Below are positions 53,268 through 62,006 of a stretch of 64,000 bases of DNA, one piece after another. The notes under the pieces are model-generated. The model had not been told where the DNA came from and made no database searches. It saw nothing but the letters and a program-made list of their open reading frames with translations. Origin of the DNA: Alkalibacterium sp. 20 (GTDB lineage Bacteria > Bacillota > Bacilli > Lactobacillales > Carnobacteriaceae_A). How positions within the stretch are numbered: position 1 is the first letter of the stretch; the number at the start of each line of letters is the position of its first letter. The stretch lies in contig NZ_LSRN01000001.1 in the NCBI RefSeq assembly GCF_001885615.1, positions 1 through 64,000 of the forward strand. Reading direction: 5' to 3'. A program made the position numbers and the translations under genes.

Positions 53268-53288
53268 ACAAAATGCCGTCTGCTCTTT

Positions 53289-53364
53289 TTGTATAAAAAT
53301 TACTTATTTGTATAAATAACTGGATACTGTCCTAAAAAAATGAATAATAGAGCGAGTTATACAA
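53289..53364. promoter_or_regulatory. Candidate ArgR/AhrC (ARC-box-like) sites
   Basis: TTGTATAAAAATTAC (53289), TTGTATAAATAAC (53308) and inverted TTATACAA (53357) resemble the TATAA-type arginine boxes of Lactobacillales. They sit 40-115 bases upstream of the arcA promoter. Confidence 0.45.
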
Positions 53365-53652
53365 AAAATATTAAAAATAAGTTTATTCTAACAATATTAT
53401 TAAAGTTTTCACAAACTTCATCTTTAATAATTTTTTATTGATCAACCCCTTAATTGAAAACTGTCATAACAGGGTTTCAACACACTTATTCTCTTCAATC
53501 AAAGAGCTTGACTCATTTTATTTATAGTCTTTCTCTCACCTTACTCTACTATAATATCTTTTATTTAAACTTTCAATTTATACTACTTATTTATTCACTC
53601 CAGGAGTGGTTTTATTGATTTCAATGATAATTGTTTACATTAACATTAAAAT

Positions 53653-53681
53653 TTGATAAGCTTAACAACATAAATTAAAAA
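53653..53681 (+). promoter_or_regulatory. Candidate promoter for the lysine operon
   Basis: TTGATA, 17 bases, TAAAAA, placing transcription start just before the riboswitch. The region upstream (53400-53650) is AT-rich, with no gene. Confidence 0.45.
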
Positions 53682-53685
53682 TTAA

Positions 53686-53882
53686 ATGAATGGATGAGGA
53701 GCAAAAATCATCAGTACTCGTTTTTATACGGACCTGTAAGTCTAAAATGAGGAAAGGGAGATTTGCCGAAATCGTTTGCTTTTACAGAGAGCAAACCGTT
53801 GGGCTGCATATGAAGAATCTGCAGACTGCCGTATAGCTATAGGCTAAACGGAGTGCTTCCGCTTGTGACGATATCTTATTGT
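53686..53882 (+). ncRNA. Lysine riboswitch (L-box) aptamer
   Basis: Conserved blocks in order: GGATGAGGAGC with AGTACTCGT (the P1/P2 junction with the loop-E motif AGTA), AAAGGGAGATTTGCCGAAAT (the GCCGAA core), GGGCTGCATATG, and GCCGTATAGCTATAGGCTAAA with GGAGTG...CGCTTGTGACG closing the five-way junction. It resembles the B. subtilis lysC leader in order and wording, and is followed by an intrinsic terminator before a lysine biosynthesis operon, so lysine should switch transcription off. Exact ends are approximate. Confidence 0.9.
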
Positions 53883-53912
53883 AAACAAGTCGGCATTCCC
53901 GACTTGTTTTTT
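53883..53912 (+). terminator. Riboswitch-controlled terminator
   Basis: 11-bp perfect stem AAACAAGTCGG/CCGACTTGTTT (53883-53893, 53899-53909) then T4; 49 bases before lysC. Confidence 0.9.
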
Positions 53913-53960
53913 TGCATTTATACTATTGATACCACATTCCCTCAAGGAAAAGGAGTCGCT

Positions 53961-55163
53961 ATGAAACGAAGTGTATTAAAATTTGGAGGATCGAGCGTTG
54001 CCGATTTCATTAAAATCAAAGAGATCGCAGAATATCTCAAGTTACGTGTCGAAAACGATGAGCAGTTAATTGTTGTTGTATCGGCGATGGGAAAAACGAC
54101 TGATGATCTGCTGACTTCAGTGAGCCAACTGACATCCAATCCTAATGATAAAGATTTAGCAATGTTACTCAATACAGGTGAACAGCAAACCATTTCATTC
54201 CTGTCTTTAGTTTTAAACGACTTGAATGTGCGCGCTAAACCGCTGACTGGGTATCAGGCAGGAATAGAAACGACTGGAAAACATTTGAAAAGTAAAATTT
54301 CTTCAATAAAGTCAAATCTCTTGGAAGATTTGTTTGAAAATAACGATATACTTATTGTTGCTGGGTTTCAGGGCTTCAACAAAGAAGGTGAACTCACTAC
54401 TCTTGGTCGCGGCGGATCAGATACCACGGCTGTAGCTATTGCTTCTACATTAAAATGTCCCTGTGAGATCTATACAGATGTCCTGGGTGTGTACAGCACA
54501 GATCCACGTATCTTCCCGGAAGCCAAACGCCGGCACACCATTTCATTTGAAGAGATGATGGAAATGTCTGCACTAGGCGCCGGCGTACTCGAAACGCGCA
54601 GTGTGGAATTAGCCTGTAATCATAACGTCCCTCTTTACCTGGGGAAAACATTATCTAACGAGAAAGGAACATGGATCGTGCCAAATGATCAAATGCTTGA
54701 ACGTAAAGCTGTGACCGGGGTCGCCTTAGATAAAGAAATGGCCCACGTCACCATCACGTATACTCAAGAAACCAAAACTTTTTTAACCGATCTGTTCATC
54801 AAATTGGAAGAAGCAGAAATAAATATCGATATGATCTCTCAGATTCAAAATCAGGACGGCCTGCAACTGTCCTTTACCTTCAAAGAGTCTGAAGAACGTG
54901 AACTGAATCATTTGTTTGATTCTCTGAAAGAATCTTACGCTAACTTATATGTAAAGATCGAAACAACCTATTGCAAGGTCTCCGTCATTGGAGCTGGTAT
55001 GCGGGATATGACCGGCGTTGCTTCTAAAATATTCAAACTTTTATTATCCTCCGACATTCCCTTCTATCAAGTCACGACCTCAGAAATCAGTATTTCTTAT
55101 GTCGTCGATGGTGAAAACGGAGAAAAAGCGACCCGCTTATTATGTCAGACCTTTGATTTGTAA
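53961..55163 (+). CDS. lysC: Aspartate kinase
   Basis: 400-aa enzyme, first step of the aspartate pathway (aspartate to aspartyl phosphate). It begins MKRSVLKFGGSSVADFIKIK with the kinase motif KFGGSSV, then GRGGSDTTAVAIASTLKC, and two C-terminal ACT regulatory domains (ITYTQETKTFLTDLF; CKVSVIGAGMRDMTGVASKIF). ATG 53961 follows AAAAGGAG; the 36 in-frame codons upstream fall in the terminator. Control by the lysine riboswitch makes this the lysine-responsive isozyme. Confidence 0.95.
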   Translation: MKRSVLKFGGSSVADFIKIKEIAEYLKLRVENDEQLIVVVSAMGKTTDDLLTSVSQLTSNPNDKDLAMLLNTGEQQTISFLSLVLNDLNVRAKPLTGYQAGIETTGKHLKSKISSIKSNLLEDLFENNDILIVAGFQGFNKEGELTTLGRGGSDTTAVAIASTLKCPCEIYTDVLGVYSTDPRIFPEAKRRHTISFEEMMEMSALGAGVLETRSVELACNHNVPLYLGKTLSNEKGTWIVPNDQMLERKAVTGVALDKEMAHVTITYTQETKTFLTDLFIKLEEAEINIDMISQIQNQDGLQLSFTFKESEERELNHLFDSLKESYANLYVKIETTYCKVSVIGAGMRDMTGVASKIFKLLLSSDIPFYQVTTSEISISYVVDGENGEKATRLLCQTFDL

Positions 55164-55191
55164 AAACTGATTCATAAGAAAGGACGATCTC

Positions 55192-56178
55192 ATGTATAAA
55201 ATAGCCCTAGTTGGTGCCACCGGTTTGGTTGGTCAGACGATGCTCCACTTATTGGAAAAGAAAAACATCCCATTCTCCTCTTTGACTCTTTTTTCATCCG
55301 CACGTTCAGCCGGAAAAAAAGTTACATTCAAAGGCGAAACGTATACCGTTGAAGAACTGACGGAAGAAAAGACTAAGAATGATTTTGATTATGTCTTGAT
55401 GTCTGCCGGTGGAGAGATAAGTTTGCACTTCGCTCCCCTCTTTGAAAAAGCCGGTGCCGTCGTGATCGATAATTCCAGCGCCTGGCGTATGGATGATAGT
55501 ATTGATTTGATCGTTCCAGAAGTGAATAAAGCAACGTTGAAACGCAAAATCATTGCCAATCCAAATTGTTCGACGATACAATCCGTCATTCCGCTCAAAC
55601 CTTTGGCTGATGCTTTCGGTTTGAAACGTGTGGCTTATACGACTTATCAGTCAGTATCGGGCTCCGGCTGGAAAGGCATAGAAGATTTAGACAGAGGCGA
55701 AAAAGGCGAGGCACCAGAGAATTATCCTAAGCCTATTTACCATAACGTGATCCCACAAATAGATGTCTTTTTAGAAGATGGGTATACCAAAGAAGAAGAA
55801 AAGATGATCAAAGAAACGCAGAAAATATTAAAGGATGCCTCCATTGACGTCACAGCAACATGCGTTCGCGTTCCCGTTCCTCATGCGCATGCCGTTGCCA
55901 TGAACATCACTTTGAAGCAGGAACCCACTGTGGCGGAGCTGAAAACCGTTTTAGGAAACTTTCCTTCTATTGTTGTTATGGATGATCCGTCGCATGAGAT
56001 TTACCCTACCCCACTGGATGCCGCTCATAAAGAAGGCGTCTTTGTCGGTCGCATCAGAAAAGATAACAGCCTGCCTAACACCTACCATTTATGGTCCGTG
56101 AGTGACAACATACTCAAAGGTGCCGCTTTAAATGCTGTCCAAATACTTGAAGAACTTATCTCCAGAAAGGATGATTAA
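55192..56178 (+). CDS. asd: Aspartate-semialdehyde dehydrogenase
   Basis: 328-aa NADPH enzyme reducing aspartyl phosphate to aspartate semialdehyde. The Rossmann motif GATGLVGQ is at residues 8-15. The nucleophile Cys126 is in ANPNCSTIQ, and the catalytic His region is RVPVPHAHAVA. Length is normal. GAAAGGACG precedes ATG 55192. It is followed by dapA with one base between the stop and the TTG start. Confidence 0.95.
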   Translation: MYKIALVGATGLVGQTMLHLLEKKNIPFSSLTLFSSARSAGKKVTFKGETYTVEELTEEKTKNDFDYVLMSAGGEISLHFAPLFEKAGAVVIDNSSAWRMDDSIDLIVPEVNKATLKRKIIANPNCSTIQSVIPLKPLADAFGLKRVAYTTYQSVSGSGWKGIEDLDRGEKGEAPENYPKPIYHNVIPQIDVFLEDGYTKEEEKMIKETQKILKDASIDVTATCVRVPVPHAHAVAMNITLKQEPTVAELKTVLGNFPSIVVMDDPSHEIYPTPLDAAHKEGVFVGRIRKDNSLPNTYHLWSVSDNILKGAALNAVQILEELISRKDD

Positions 56179-56179
56179 A

Positions 56180-57061
56180 TTGACACGATTATTTACCGGT
56201 GCAGCTGTGGCTGTCACGACCCCCTTTATAGAAGGCAACGTGGACTATGACAGTTTCAAGAAGCATTTAACTTTCTTAAAAGAAAACAGCATCCAAGCTT
56301 TTGTGGTCAACGGGACCACGGGCGAAAGTACTACCTTGACCCGTGATGAAAAAACCACCTTGTTATCCCTTACGATGGAAGTGGCAGACAAACAGATCCC
56401 AGTAATTGCCGGAACAGGTTCAAACAATACGGCAGAGGCTATCATCCTTTCTCAGGAAGCTGAAAAATTAGGCGTGGATGGGCTGTTAGTGATCACCCCT
56501 TACTACAACAAAACAAGTCAAAAAGGCCTGCTTGCTCACTTCACTGCAATTGCTGACGCGGTTTCTATCCCGATCATCTTGTATGACGTGCCTTCACGTA
56601 CGGGTGTAACGATCGATCCAGAAACGCTGGAAGTCTTGGCTCAGCATCCAAACATCGTTGGTTTGAAAGACGCGACCGGCGACTTGGCACATCTCAGTCG
56701 CCTTCAACGGGTCGTAGCTGCCTCGTTCTCGTTTTACAGTGGGAACGACGACCTAGCCCTACCCTTTTTCTCATTAGGCGGACACGGCCTTATATCGGTC
56801 TTAGCCAATGCTTTACCGAATGACTATCAGAACATGTATGTGGCGTCATTAAAACAGCCAAAACTGGCCGCGGACATCCACCGCAAGCTCTTTCCTTTAG
56901 TGGATGCCTTAGGCGTTGACGTTAACCCGATCCCGATCAAAGTATTGACCAGTCACTTAGGCTTTGGTGCTTATTCCCTGCGCTTACCGCTCGTGCCCCT
57001 TGAAGATGATGCTCGAGATGTTTTAACAGAGCTCTTCGATCACACCAGAAAGGATGCGTAA
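56180..57061 (+). CDS. dapA: 4-hydroxy-tetrahydrodipicolinate synthase
   Basis: 293-aa TIM barrel condensing aspartate semialdehyde with pyruvate. Motifs are VVNGTTGESTTL, ITPYYNKTSQKG, the tyrosine loop ILYDVPSRTG and the Schiff-base Lys163 in GLKDATGD. The start is TTG 56180 (MTRLFTGAAVAVTTPF), 9 nt after AGAAAGG; an ATG nine bases upstream would sit against the ribosome binding site. It almost abuts asd and is followed directly by dapB. Confidence 0.93.
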   Translation: MTRLFTGAAVAVTTPFIEGNVDYDSFKKHLTFLKENSIQAFVVNGTTGESTTLTRDEKTTLLSLTMEVADKQIPVIAGTGSNNTAEAIILSQEAEKLGVDGLLVITPYYNKTSQKGLLAHFTAIADAVSIPIILYDVPSRTGVTIDPETLEVLAQHPNIVGLKDATGDLAHLSRLQRVVAASFSFYSGNDDLALPFFSLGGHGLISVLANALPNDYQNMYVASLKQPKLAADIHRKLFPLVDALGVDVNPIPIKVLTSHLGFGAYSLRLPLVPLEDDARDVLTELFDHTRKDA

Positions 57062-57062
57062 C

Positions 57063-57797
57063 ATGAGGATTTTACTGATCGGATACGGCGCGATGAACAA
57101 ACGCGTAGCCACACTCGCTGAAGAAAAGGGACACACCATCGTTGGAGCAGTCACGGCAACGGACGAAAATGATTGTCCCTACCCTCTCTTTGGATCCGTA
57201 AACGAAAAATTGCCAGAAGCAGATTGCGTGATCGATTTTTCCCACCCCGTATTGACTAAAGAGCTATTGACATCTGGTCTCAGCGTTCCTATGGTGATTG
57301 CGACCACAGGTGAAAAAGAGACACTGCTCGCATTGATGGACAAAAAAGCGACACAGGTTCCTATTTTTTTCAGCGCCAATATGAGCTACGGCGTACACAT
57401 TGTTACGCAATTGCTCGAAACCATCGCCCCACTCATGGATGACTATGATATTGAAATGATTGAAAAGCACCATAATCAGAAGATCGATGCTCCAAGCGGA
57501 ACGTTGATCAAATTGCTTGACGCGATCACAGAAAAAGCTCGTCCAGATGCTCAGACCGTTTACGACCGCAGCCAGGTAACACAAAAACGCGATAAAAAAG
57601 ACATCGGTATTTCAACCATTCGCGGAGGTACCATTGTGGGTGAACATGAAGTGTTGTTTGCCGGTCACGATGAAGTGATTTCCATCAAACACTCAGCGCA
57701 GTCCAAAGATATCTTTGCCCGTGGTGCTTTGAAAGCAGCTGAACAGTTAATAACCAAACAAACCGGCTTTTATACGTATACAAACTTAGGAGTGTGA
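57063..57797 (+). CDS. dapB: 4-hydroxy-tetrahydrodipicolinate reductase
   Basis: 244-aa NAD(P)H reductase. N-terminal ILLIGYGAMNKRVA is a Rossmann turn of the GxGxMG type with one glycine replaced by Asn. The catalytic motif E-K-H-H-N-Q-K-D-A-P-S-G-T appears as MIEKHHNQKIDAPSGT, and GGTIVGEHEVLFAG follows. ATG 57063 follows AGAAAGG at a good distance; an upstream in-frame ATG overlaps dapA and is less likely. Confidence 0.93.
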   Translation: MRILLIGYGAMNKRVATLAEEKGHTIVGAVTATDENDCPYPLFGSVNEKLPEADCVIDFSHPVLTKELLTSGLSVPMVIATTGEKETLLALMDKKATQVPIFFSANMSYGVHIVTQLLETIAPLMDDYDIEMIEKHHNQKIDAPSGTLIKLLDAITEKARPDAQTVYDRSQVTQKRDKKDIGISTIRGGTIVGEHEVLFAGHDEVISIKHSAQSKDIFARGALKAAEQLITKQTGFYTYTNLGV

Positions 57798-57800
57798 CCT

Positions 57801-58514
57801 TTGAAAGACTTTAATCCAGAAGAAATCATTCAATACATCAGCAATTCAGAAAAATCAACACCAATAAAGATTTATGTCAATACTGAGCTTAAACGAGACG
57901 ATTTCCCTGAGTCTTTTAAAGTTTTTGGCTCAGATGGAAGCTTTACCCTGTTTGTAGAATTGAAAGACTGGCAGCCTTTCTTTGCAGACAACGAAGAAGC
58001 TATCAGTGAATTGGTTATCGAACAAGACCGACGACACTCTGCTATCCCACTTTTAGACCTTTCTCAAGTGGATGCCCGCATCGAACCGGGCTCTTTCATT
58101 CGGGATCATGTAACCATAGGTAAAAATGCCGTTGTGATGATGGGTGCCGTGATAAATATCGGAGCTGTCATTGGTGAAGGAACAATGATCGATATGGGTG
58201 CAGTACTGGGCGGTCGCGCCATTACCGGTAAAAACGTTCATGTCGGTGCTGGGGCAATACTTTCAGGTGTCATAGAACCTGCCAATGCGAAACCGGTTGT
58301 AATTGAAGATAATGTTTTGATCGGGGCGAACGCAGTAATACTTGAAGGCATAACGGTCGGCAAAGGTTCTGTCGTTGCGGCCGGAGCTATCGTAACTGAA
58401 GACGTCCCGCAGGATACGGTTGTCGCTGGTGTCCCTGCCAGAAAAATAAAAAACACATCTGATGTGGCTTCAGAAAAAATAGCCATCATTCAAGCGTTAA
58501 GAGAACTTAAATAA
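57801..58514 (+). CDS. dapH: Tetrahydrodipicolinate N-acetyltransferase (DapH)
   Basis: 237-aa left-handed beta-helix acetyltransferase. Hexapeptide repeats run through the C-terminal half ([38 protein letters not shown]) with a C-terminal helix. The N-terminus ([20 protein letters not shown]) is that of the DapD/DapH family. TTG 57801 follows AGGAG. It commits the pathway to acetylated intermediates, meaning a dedicated deacetylase (next gene) is used. Confidence 0.95.
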   Translation: MKDFNPEEIIQYISNSEKSTPIKIYVNTELKRDDFPESFKVFGSDGSFTLFVELKDWQPFFADNEEAISELVIEQDRRHSAIPLLDLSQVDARIEPGSFIRDHVTIGKNAVVMMGAVINIGAVIGEGTMIDMGAVLGGRAITGKNVHVGAGAILSGVIEPANAKPVVIEDNVLIGANAVILEGITVGKGSVVAAGAIVTEDVPQDTVVAGVPARKIKNTSDVASEKIAIIQALRELK

Positions 58515-58554
58515 AGATAAATTCAATAGATACTAGCAATTACAGGAGGAACGT

Positions 58555-59715
58555 ATGACCCGCTTACTCGAAACAGTGACGACTCACCGTAGACAGTTAC
58601 ATCAGATACCCGAACTTTCATTAGAAGAATACAAAACGACAGCCTATATCAGAACGACACTAGACTCGCTTGCAATACCCTACTTTACACCCATGGCTAC
58701 GGCTACCGTTGTTTATTTCGAAGGCACCTCTACTGCTAAAGAAACAGTCGGCTTTCGTGCAGACATCGATGCTCTACCCATTGAGGAAGAAACGGGCGTC
58801 TCATTTAAATCGCAGCATCCAGGCGTCATGCACGCTTGTGGACATGATGGTCATGCATCCATACTGCTGACGTTTGCGGAGTGGTGTAAGGAACAGCAGG
58901 ACAAAGGCTTGCTCGAGAAAAACATGCTGCTGATATTCCAGCCTTCTGAGGAATCAAATGCCGGAGCTGACGCTCTCATTCAGGCTTTTCCTTTTGAAGA
59001 TTATCAAATCAGCGGTATTTACGGTCTTCATTTAGGTCCTGACGTGCCGGAACACACATTAGCGACGAGACACGGCTTTTTAATGGCGAGCGCAACAGAA
59101 TACCGCATAACCGTCAGAGGCCTTTCTGCCCACGTGGCTCAAAAGGAAAAAGGATTCAGTGCCTTAGGGGCTGTTGTCCATATTGCGACGCAGCTTTCTC
59201 AAGTTCAGCAGTACTTTTTGAACGGCTTGCATCAGAACATTTTGCATATTGGCCATCTCCAGGCAGGTGAAGCCATCAATACAGTTGCCTCAGACGGACA
59301 CATACACGGAACCATCCGGACCTATTTTCCCGATGATCTGAAACACATTCAGGAAAAAATGGAAACCATCGTGGCCAGTGCAGATGCCTTGCATCACACG
59401 GTAACTTCTCTGGACTTTGCTAAAGGTTACCCGGCCGTATACAATGACAAAGCTTTGATCGAGACTGTGAAAACAAGTGTCGATCATGCCGGTTTGAACC
59501 TTGAACTGCTCGACGTGCCTTATCTTTTCGGCGAAGATTTTTCCTTCTATCAATCGGTGGCTAAAACTAATTTTGCTTTTTTAGGTGTGCGTAACGAAGA
59601 AAAAGGCTATATCCATGGTCTGCACACTTCCCTGTTCAATTTTGATGAAGCCATCTTGCTCAACGGTGTGAAGTATTTCCAATCCATTGCACATACGTTA
59701 GGTGTGATCAAATGA
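58555..59715 (+). CDS. dapL: N-acetyldiaminopimelate deacetylase (M20 amidohydrolase)
   Basis: 386-aa M20-family zinc/Mn hydrolase removing acetate from N-acetyl-L,L-DAP. The metal motif HACGHDGHAS and GFRADIDALPIEEETG are clear, EESNAGAD follows, and the dimerisation domain starts near GLSAHVAQKEKG. AGGAGG precedes ATG 58555. In B. subtilis the equivalent gene (dapL, formerly ykuR) follows dapH, matching the order here. The last bases overlap the next gene by four (ATGA). Confidence 0.92.
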   Translation: MTRLLETVTTHRRQLHQIPELSLEEYKTTAYIRTTLDSLAIPYFTPMATATVVYFEGTSTAKETVGFRADIDALPIEEETGVSFKSQHPGVMHACGHDGHASILLTFAEWCKEQQDKGLLEKNMLLIFQPSEESNAGADALIQAFPFEDYQISGIYGLHLGPDVPEHTLATRHGFLMASATEYRITVRGLSAHVAQKEKGFSALGAVVHIATQLSQVQQYFLNGLHQNILHIGHLQAGEAINTVASDGHIHGTIRTYFPDDLKHIQEKMETIVASADALHHTVTSLDFAKGYPAVYNDKALIETVKTSVDHAGLNLELLDVPYLFGEDFSFYQSVAKTNFAFLGVRNEEKGYIHGLHTSLFNFDEAILLNGVKYFQSIAHTLGVIK

Positions 59716-60764
59716 CTGCACGATTGACACTCAATGAAAAACGGCTGGTCAGACAAGCTCATTTCATTCAATCAAAAGCCGATACCATCGCAGTAGTAAA
59801 AAATGACGGGTATAATCATGGACTGGAACGGGTGTACCGGACTTTTTACGAAGGTGGCATTCGCGCCTTTTCGACGACCGTCTTGTCTGAAGCGATCCAA
59901 CTGAGAAAATGGAACAGTGACATCTTTATTTTATTACTGGATCCCAATACGGAATTCCAGCTCATAAGAGAATACGACATCACTCTGACCGTCTCGTCCT
60001 TTGACTACTATGAGAAATATAAGGACGAGTTAAAAGGGATAACGATTCAACTGGTTTTCCGAAATGACCTTAACCGATTAGGCTTTGATCACCTCGATGA
60101 TATGAAACAGATTTTGGATGATAAAGATCTGAACGTTAACGGCATCTGGACCCATTTTGCTTCTGCGGACGACTTTGGCGTTGACAGATATCAGAAAGAA
60201 AAAGAGAAATGGCAAACAGTTATAAAAGGACTGCGTGCGTATCTTCCTAGACTGAAGTACATTCACGCACAGAACAGCGCTTCATTTTTAAGGGATGGCC
60301 CGCTGCCTCATCATACACATATAAGAGGAGGCGTTATCCTGTATGGGGCTCGTCCTTATTATGAAGGGTTGGATGCTTCTCTCGCTGAACAAGTGGTCAG
60401 TATCGAAGCCAATGTCATTGAATTGACCTCGGTCGAGGGCGGACAAACGATTGGATATTCAGCAGATTACAAACTTGAAAAGGATGCAAAGATAGCCGTA
60501 TGTGATATCGGCTATGGCAACGGCCTGTTGAAAGCAAGGAAAAATTTCCCTGTTTTAATCAACGGAAAAGCCTACCCGATCCGCTCGATAATGATGAGTC
60601 ATATTTTGATAGAAGCAGATAACAACGTTGAGATCGGTGACTCTGTCATCCTTTATAACGATGCGTTGCGTTTTGATTGGTTCGCCAATCAAGGCATCGG
60701 TCCTTTTTCTCAACAAATGGCAAGTCTGAACAAACAGACCTTTGAGTTAACCATAATTAAATAA
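59712..60764 (+). CDS. Alanine racemase-family (fold type III PLP) protein in the lysine operon
   Basis: 350 aa. The N-terminal PLP lysine is in AVVKNDGYNHGLERV (Lys30; normal alanine racemases have VKANAYGHG), followed by a TIM barrel with LNRLGFDH, a GARPYYEG motif and the C-terminal beta domain, with IGYGNGLLKARKNF where Alr has its YADG..R motif. The start overlaps dapL by four bases (ATGA), so it belongs to the lysine operon. Its real substrate is uncertain: alanine racemase, a broad-range amino acid racemase, or a stand-in for DAP epimerase are possible. The altered PLP-lysine context suggests divergence from housekeeping Alr. Confidence 0.78.
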   Translation: MTARLTLNEKRLVRQAHFIQSKADTIAVVKNDGYNHGLERVYRTFYEGGIRAFSTTVLSEAIQLRKWNSDIFILLLDPNTEFQLIREYDITLTVSSFDYYEKYKDELKGITIQLVFRNDLNRLGFDHLDDMKQILDDKDLNVNGIWTHFASADDFGVDRYQKEKEKWQTVIKGLRAYLPRLKYIHAQNSASFLRDGPLPHHTHIRGGVILYGARPYYEGLDASLAEQVVSIEANVIELTSVEGGQTIGYSADYKLEKDAKIAVCDIGYGNGLLKARKNFPVLINGKAYPIRSIMMSHILIEADNNVEIGDSVILYNDALRFDWFANQGIGPFSQQMASLNKQTFELTIIK

Positions 60765-60768
60765 CAGC

Positions 60769-60805
60769 AAGCAGAAGAGGCCTTTTTATTTCTTCTGCTT
60801 TTTTT
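60769..60805 (+). terminator. Intrinsic terminator of the lysine operon
   Basis: AAGCAGAAGA/TCTTCTGCTT stem enclosing a GGCC, ending in T7. Confidence 0.85.
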
Positions 60806-60981
60806 GACTGATTTTTGACAAGGATATACTGATATATGAAGAGACAACAGAAGTTTGTGAAAATCATTTTATATCCCTATCGTTTTGTGCTAAACTGAAC
60901 TAAAGAAATAAATCGGTTACAGTGCTTTACATAGTACATAATTTCTTGATTTTGTGAAATAAATCGAAAGGAGTGGCCACG

Positions 60982-61956
60982 TTGATTCTCACAAGCAGTT
61001 TCATGATTTTTGCTTTCTTTGCTTCTTACCTCTTTTATTCAATGATATACGGTAATATTGCTCATTTGAGCATTGTTTCACTCGTTATGCTGGCCATTTC
61101 GGGTTTATTCTTCGTCAACCAATTAAGAACCGAATGGGGTTGTATAAAGTGTCAATTAAAACAACCTGTAAAGTTAAGTCGACCAAAGAACTTCAACATT
61201 CTATTGGCGCTAGTCGGGGGAGCTTACATCACATTCATACTGAATCATCAATTGGGTTTGGGTGGTGTCCTCGCTTCAAGTGTTATTGGTTTGAGTGGCG
61301 CCTATCTTTTCAAAAATTATGCAGCCGCTATTTACTGCGGTTCATTTGTCGGGATGGCTTGCAACTTGATTTTCTCAAATCCCTTTTCCTTCATGCTAGC
61401 CAGTCTCATTGCAGGCATTCTGTTCATTCTGTCCGAACAATTATTTAAGGGATATGGCGGAAAATTAGGGTTTATAGCTTTTTGTGGCACCTTTCTTTCT
61501 GCTCTGATTTTCAGGTCACCCTTTAGAACGTTGGATCCTCTCTCAACTAATTTATACCTACCCTTATTTTTAATCATTATCTTTGCTGGAATGACGACCT
61601 ATCTTTTGCAGGACATATTTTTATTGGATGCGGTGACAGCCTCTGCTTTAGTTGGCCTGACCATAGCTATACTGTCTCCACAAAATGGTCACATCATTGT
61701 TGTTGCTGCTTTTTGCGCAACGTTCACAGGCATGGTATCCAAAGAAAGAGCGAAAACCTATACCGAGATGTTTTTCTTAACTATTTTGACCGGCATCTTA
61801 TTTATCGCTGTCGCCTCTCTTTTCGATGGTTCCGGAGGGAAACTGGGAGCAACGGCCTTTCTGGCCACCGTTTCTGGTAGAAACATGTTCGATACCCTCT
61901 TATGGTTGAAACACACATATATAAAACCTAAGAGGCAATCGGCTAAAATTTTATAG
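60982..61956 (+). CDS. Hypothetical integral membrane protein with internal repeat
   Basis: 324 aa with about ten predicted spans. TTG 60982, 8 nt after AAAGGAG (60967-60973), is preferred to the GTG at 60973 that overlaps that site. Two halves share the motif GGKLG..AF: one in GYGGKLGFIAFCGTFLSA and one in GSGGKLGATAFLATVSGR, which suggests a duplicated fold. No family is recognised. It faces the pyrophosphatase gene across a bidirectional terminator. Confidence 0.72.
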   Translation: MILTSSFMIFAFFASYLFYSMIYGNIAHLSIVSLVMLAISGLFFVNQLRTEWGCIKCQLKQPVKLSRPKNFNILLALVGGAYITFILNHQLGLGGVLASSVIGLSGAYLFKNYAAAIYCGSFVGMACNLIFSNPFSFMLASLIAGILFILSEQLFKGYGGKLGFIAFCGTFLSALIFRSPFRTLDPLSTNLYLPLFLIIIFAGMTTYLLQDIFLLDAVTASALVGLTIAILSPQNGHIIVVAAFCATFTGMVSKERAKTYTEMFFLTILTGILFIAVASLFDGSGGKLGATAFLATVSGRNMFDTLLWLKHTYIKPKRQSAKIL

Positions 61957-61958
61957 CG

Positions 61959-61996
61959 AAAAAAAAGGATCCTCATTTAAGAGGATCCTTTTTTTT
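61959..61996. terminator. Bidirectional terminator between convergent genes
   Basis: 16-bp perfect stem with A8 on one arm, GGATCCTC/GAGGATCC core and T8, between the stop codons at 61956 and 62007. Confidence 0.95.
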
Positions 61997-62006
61997 GAAT
62001 CGCTAA

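Noticed and set aside
53400-53650. Second riboswitch or leader upstream of the lysine promoter
   Set aside because: Only AT-rich sequence without conserved aptamer blocks.
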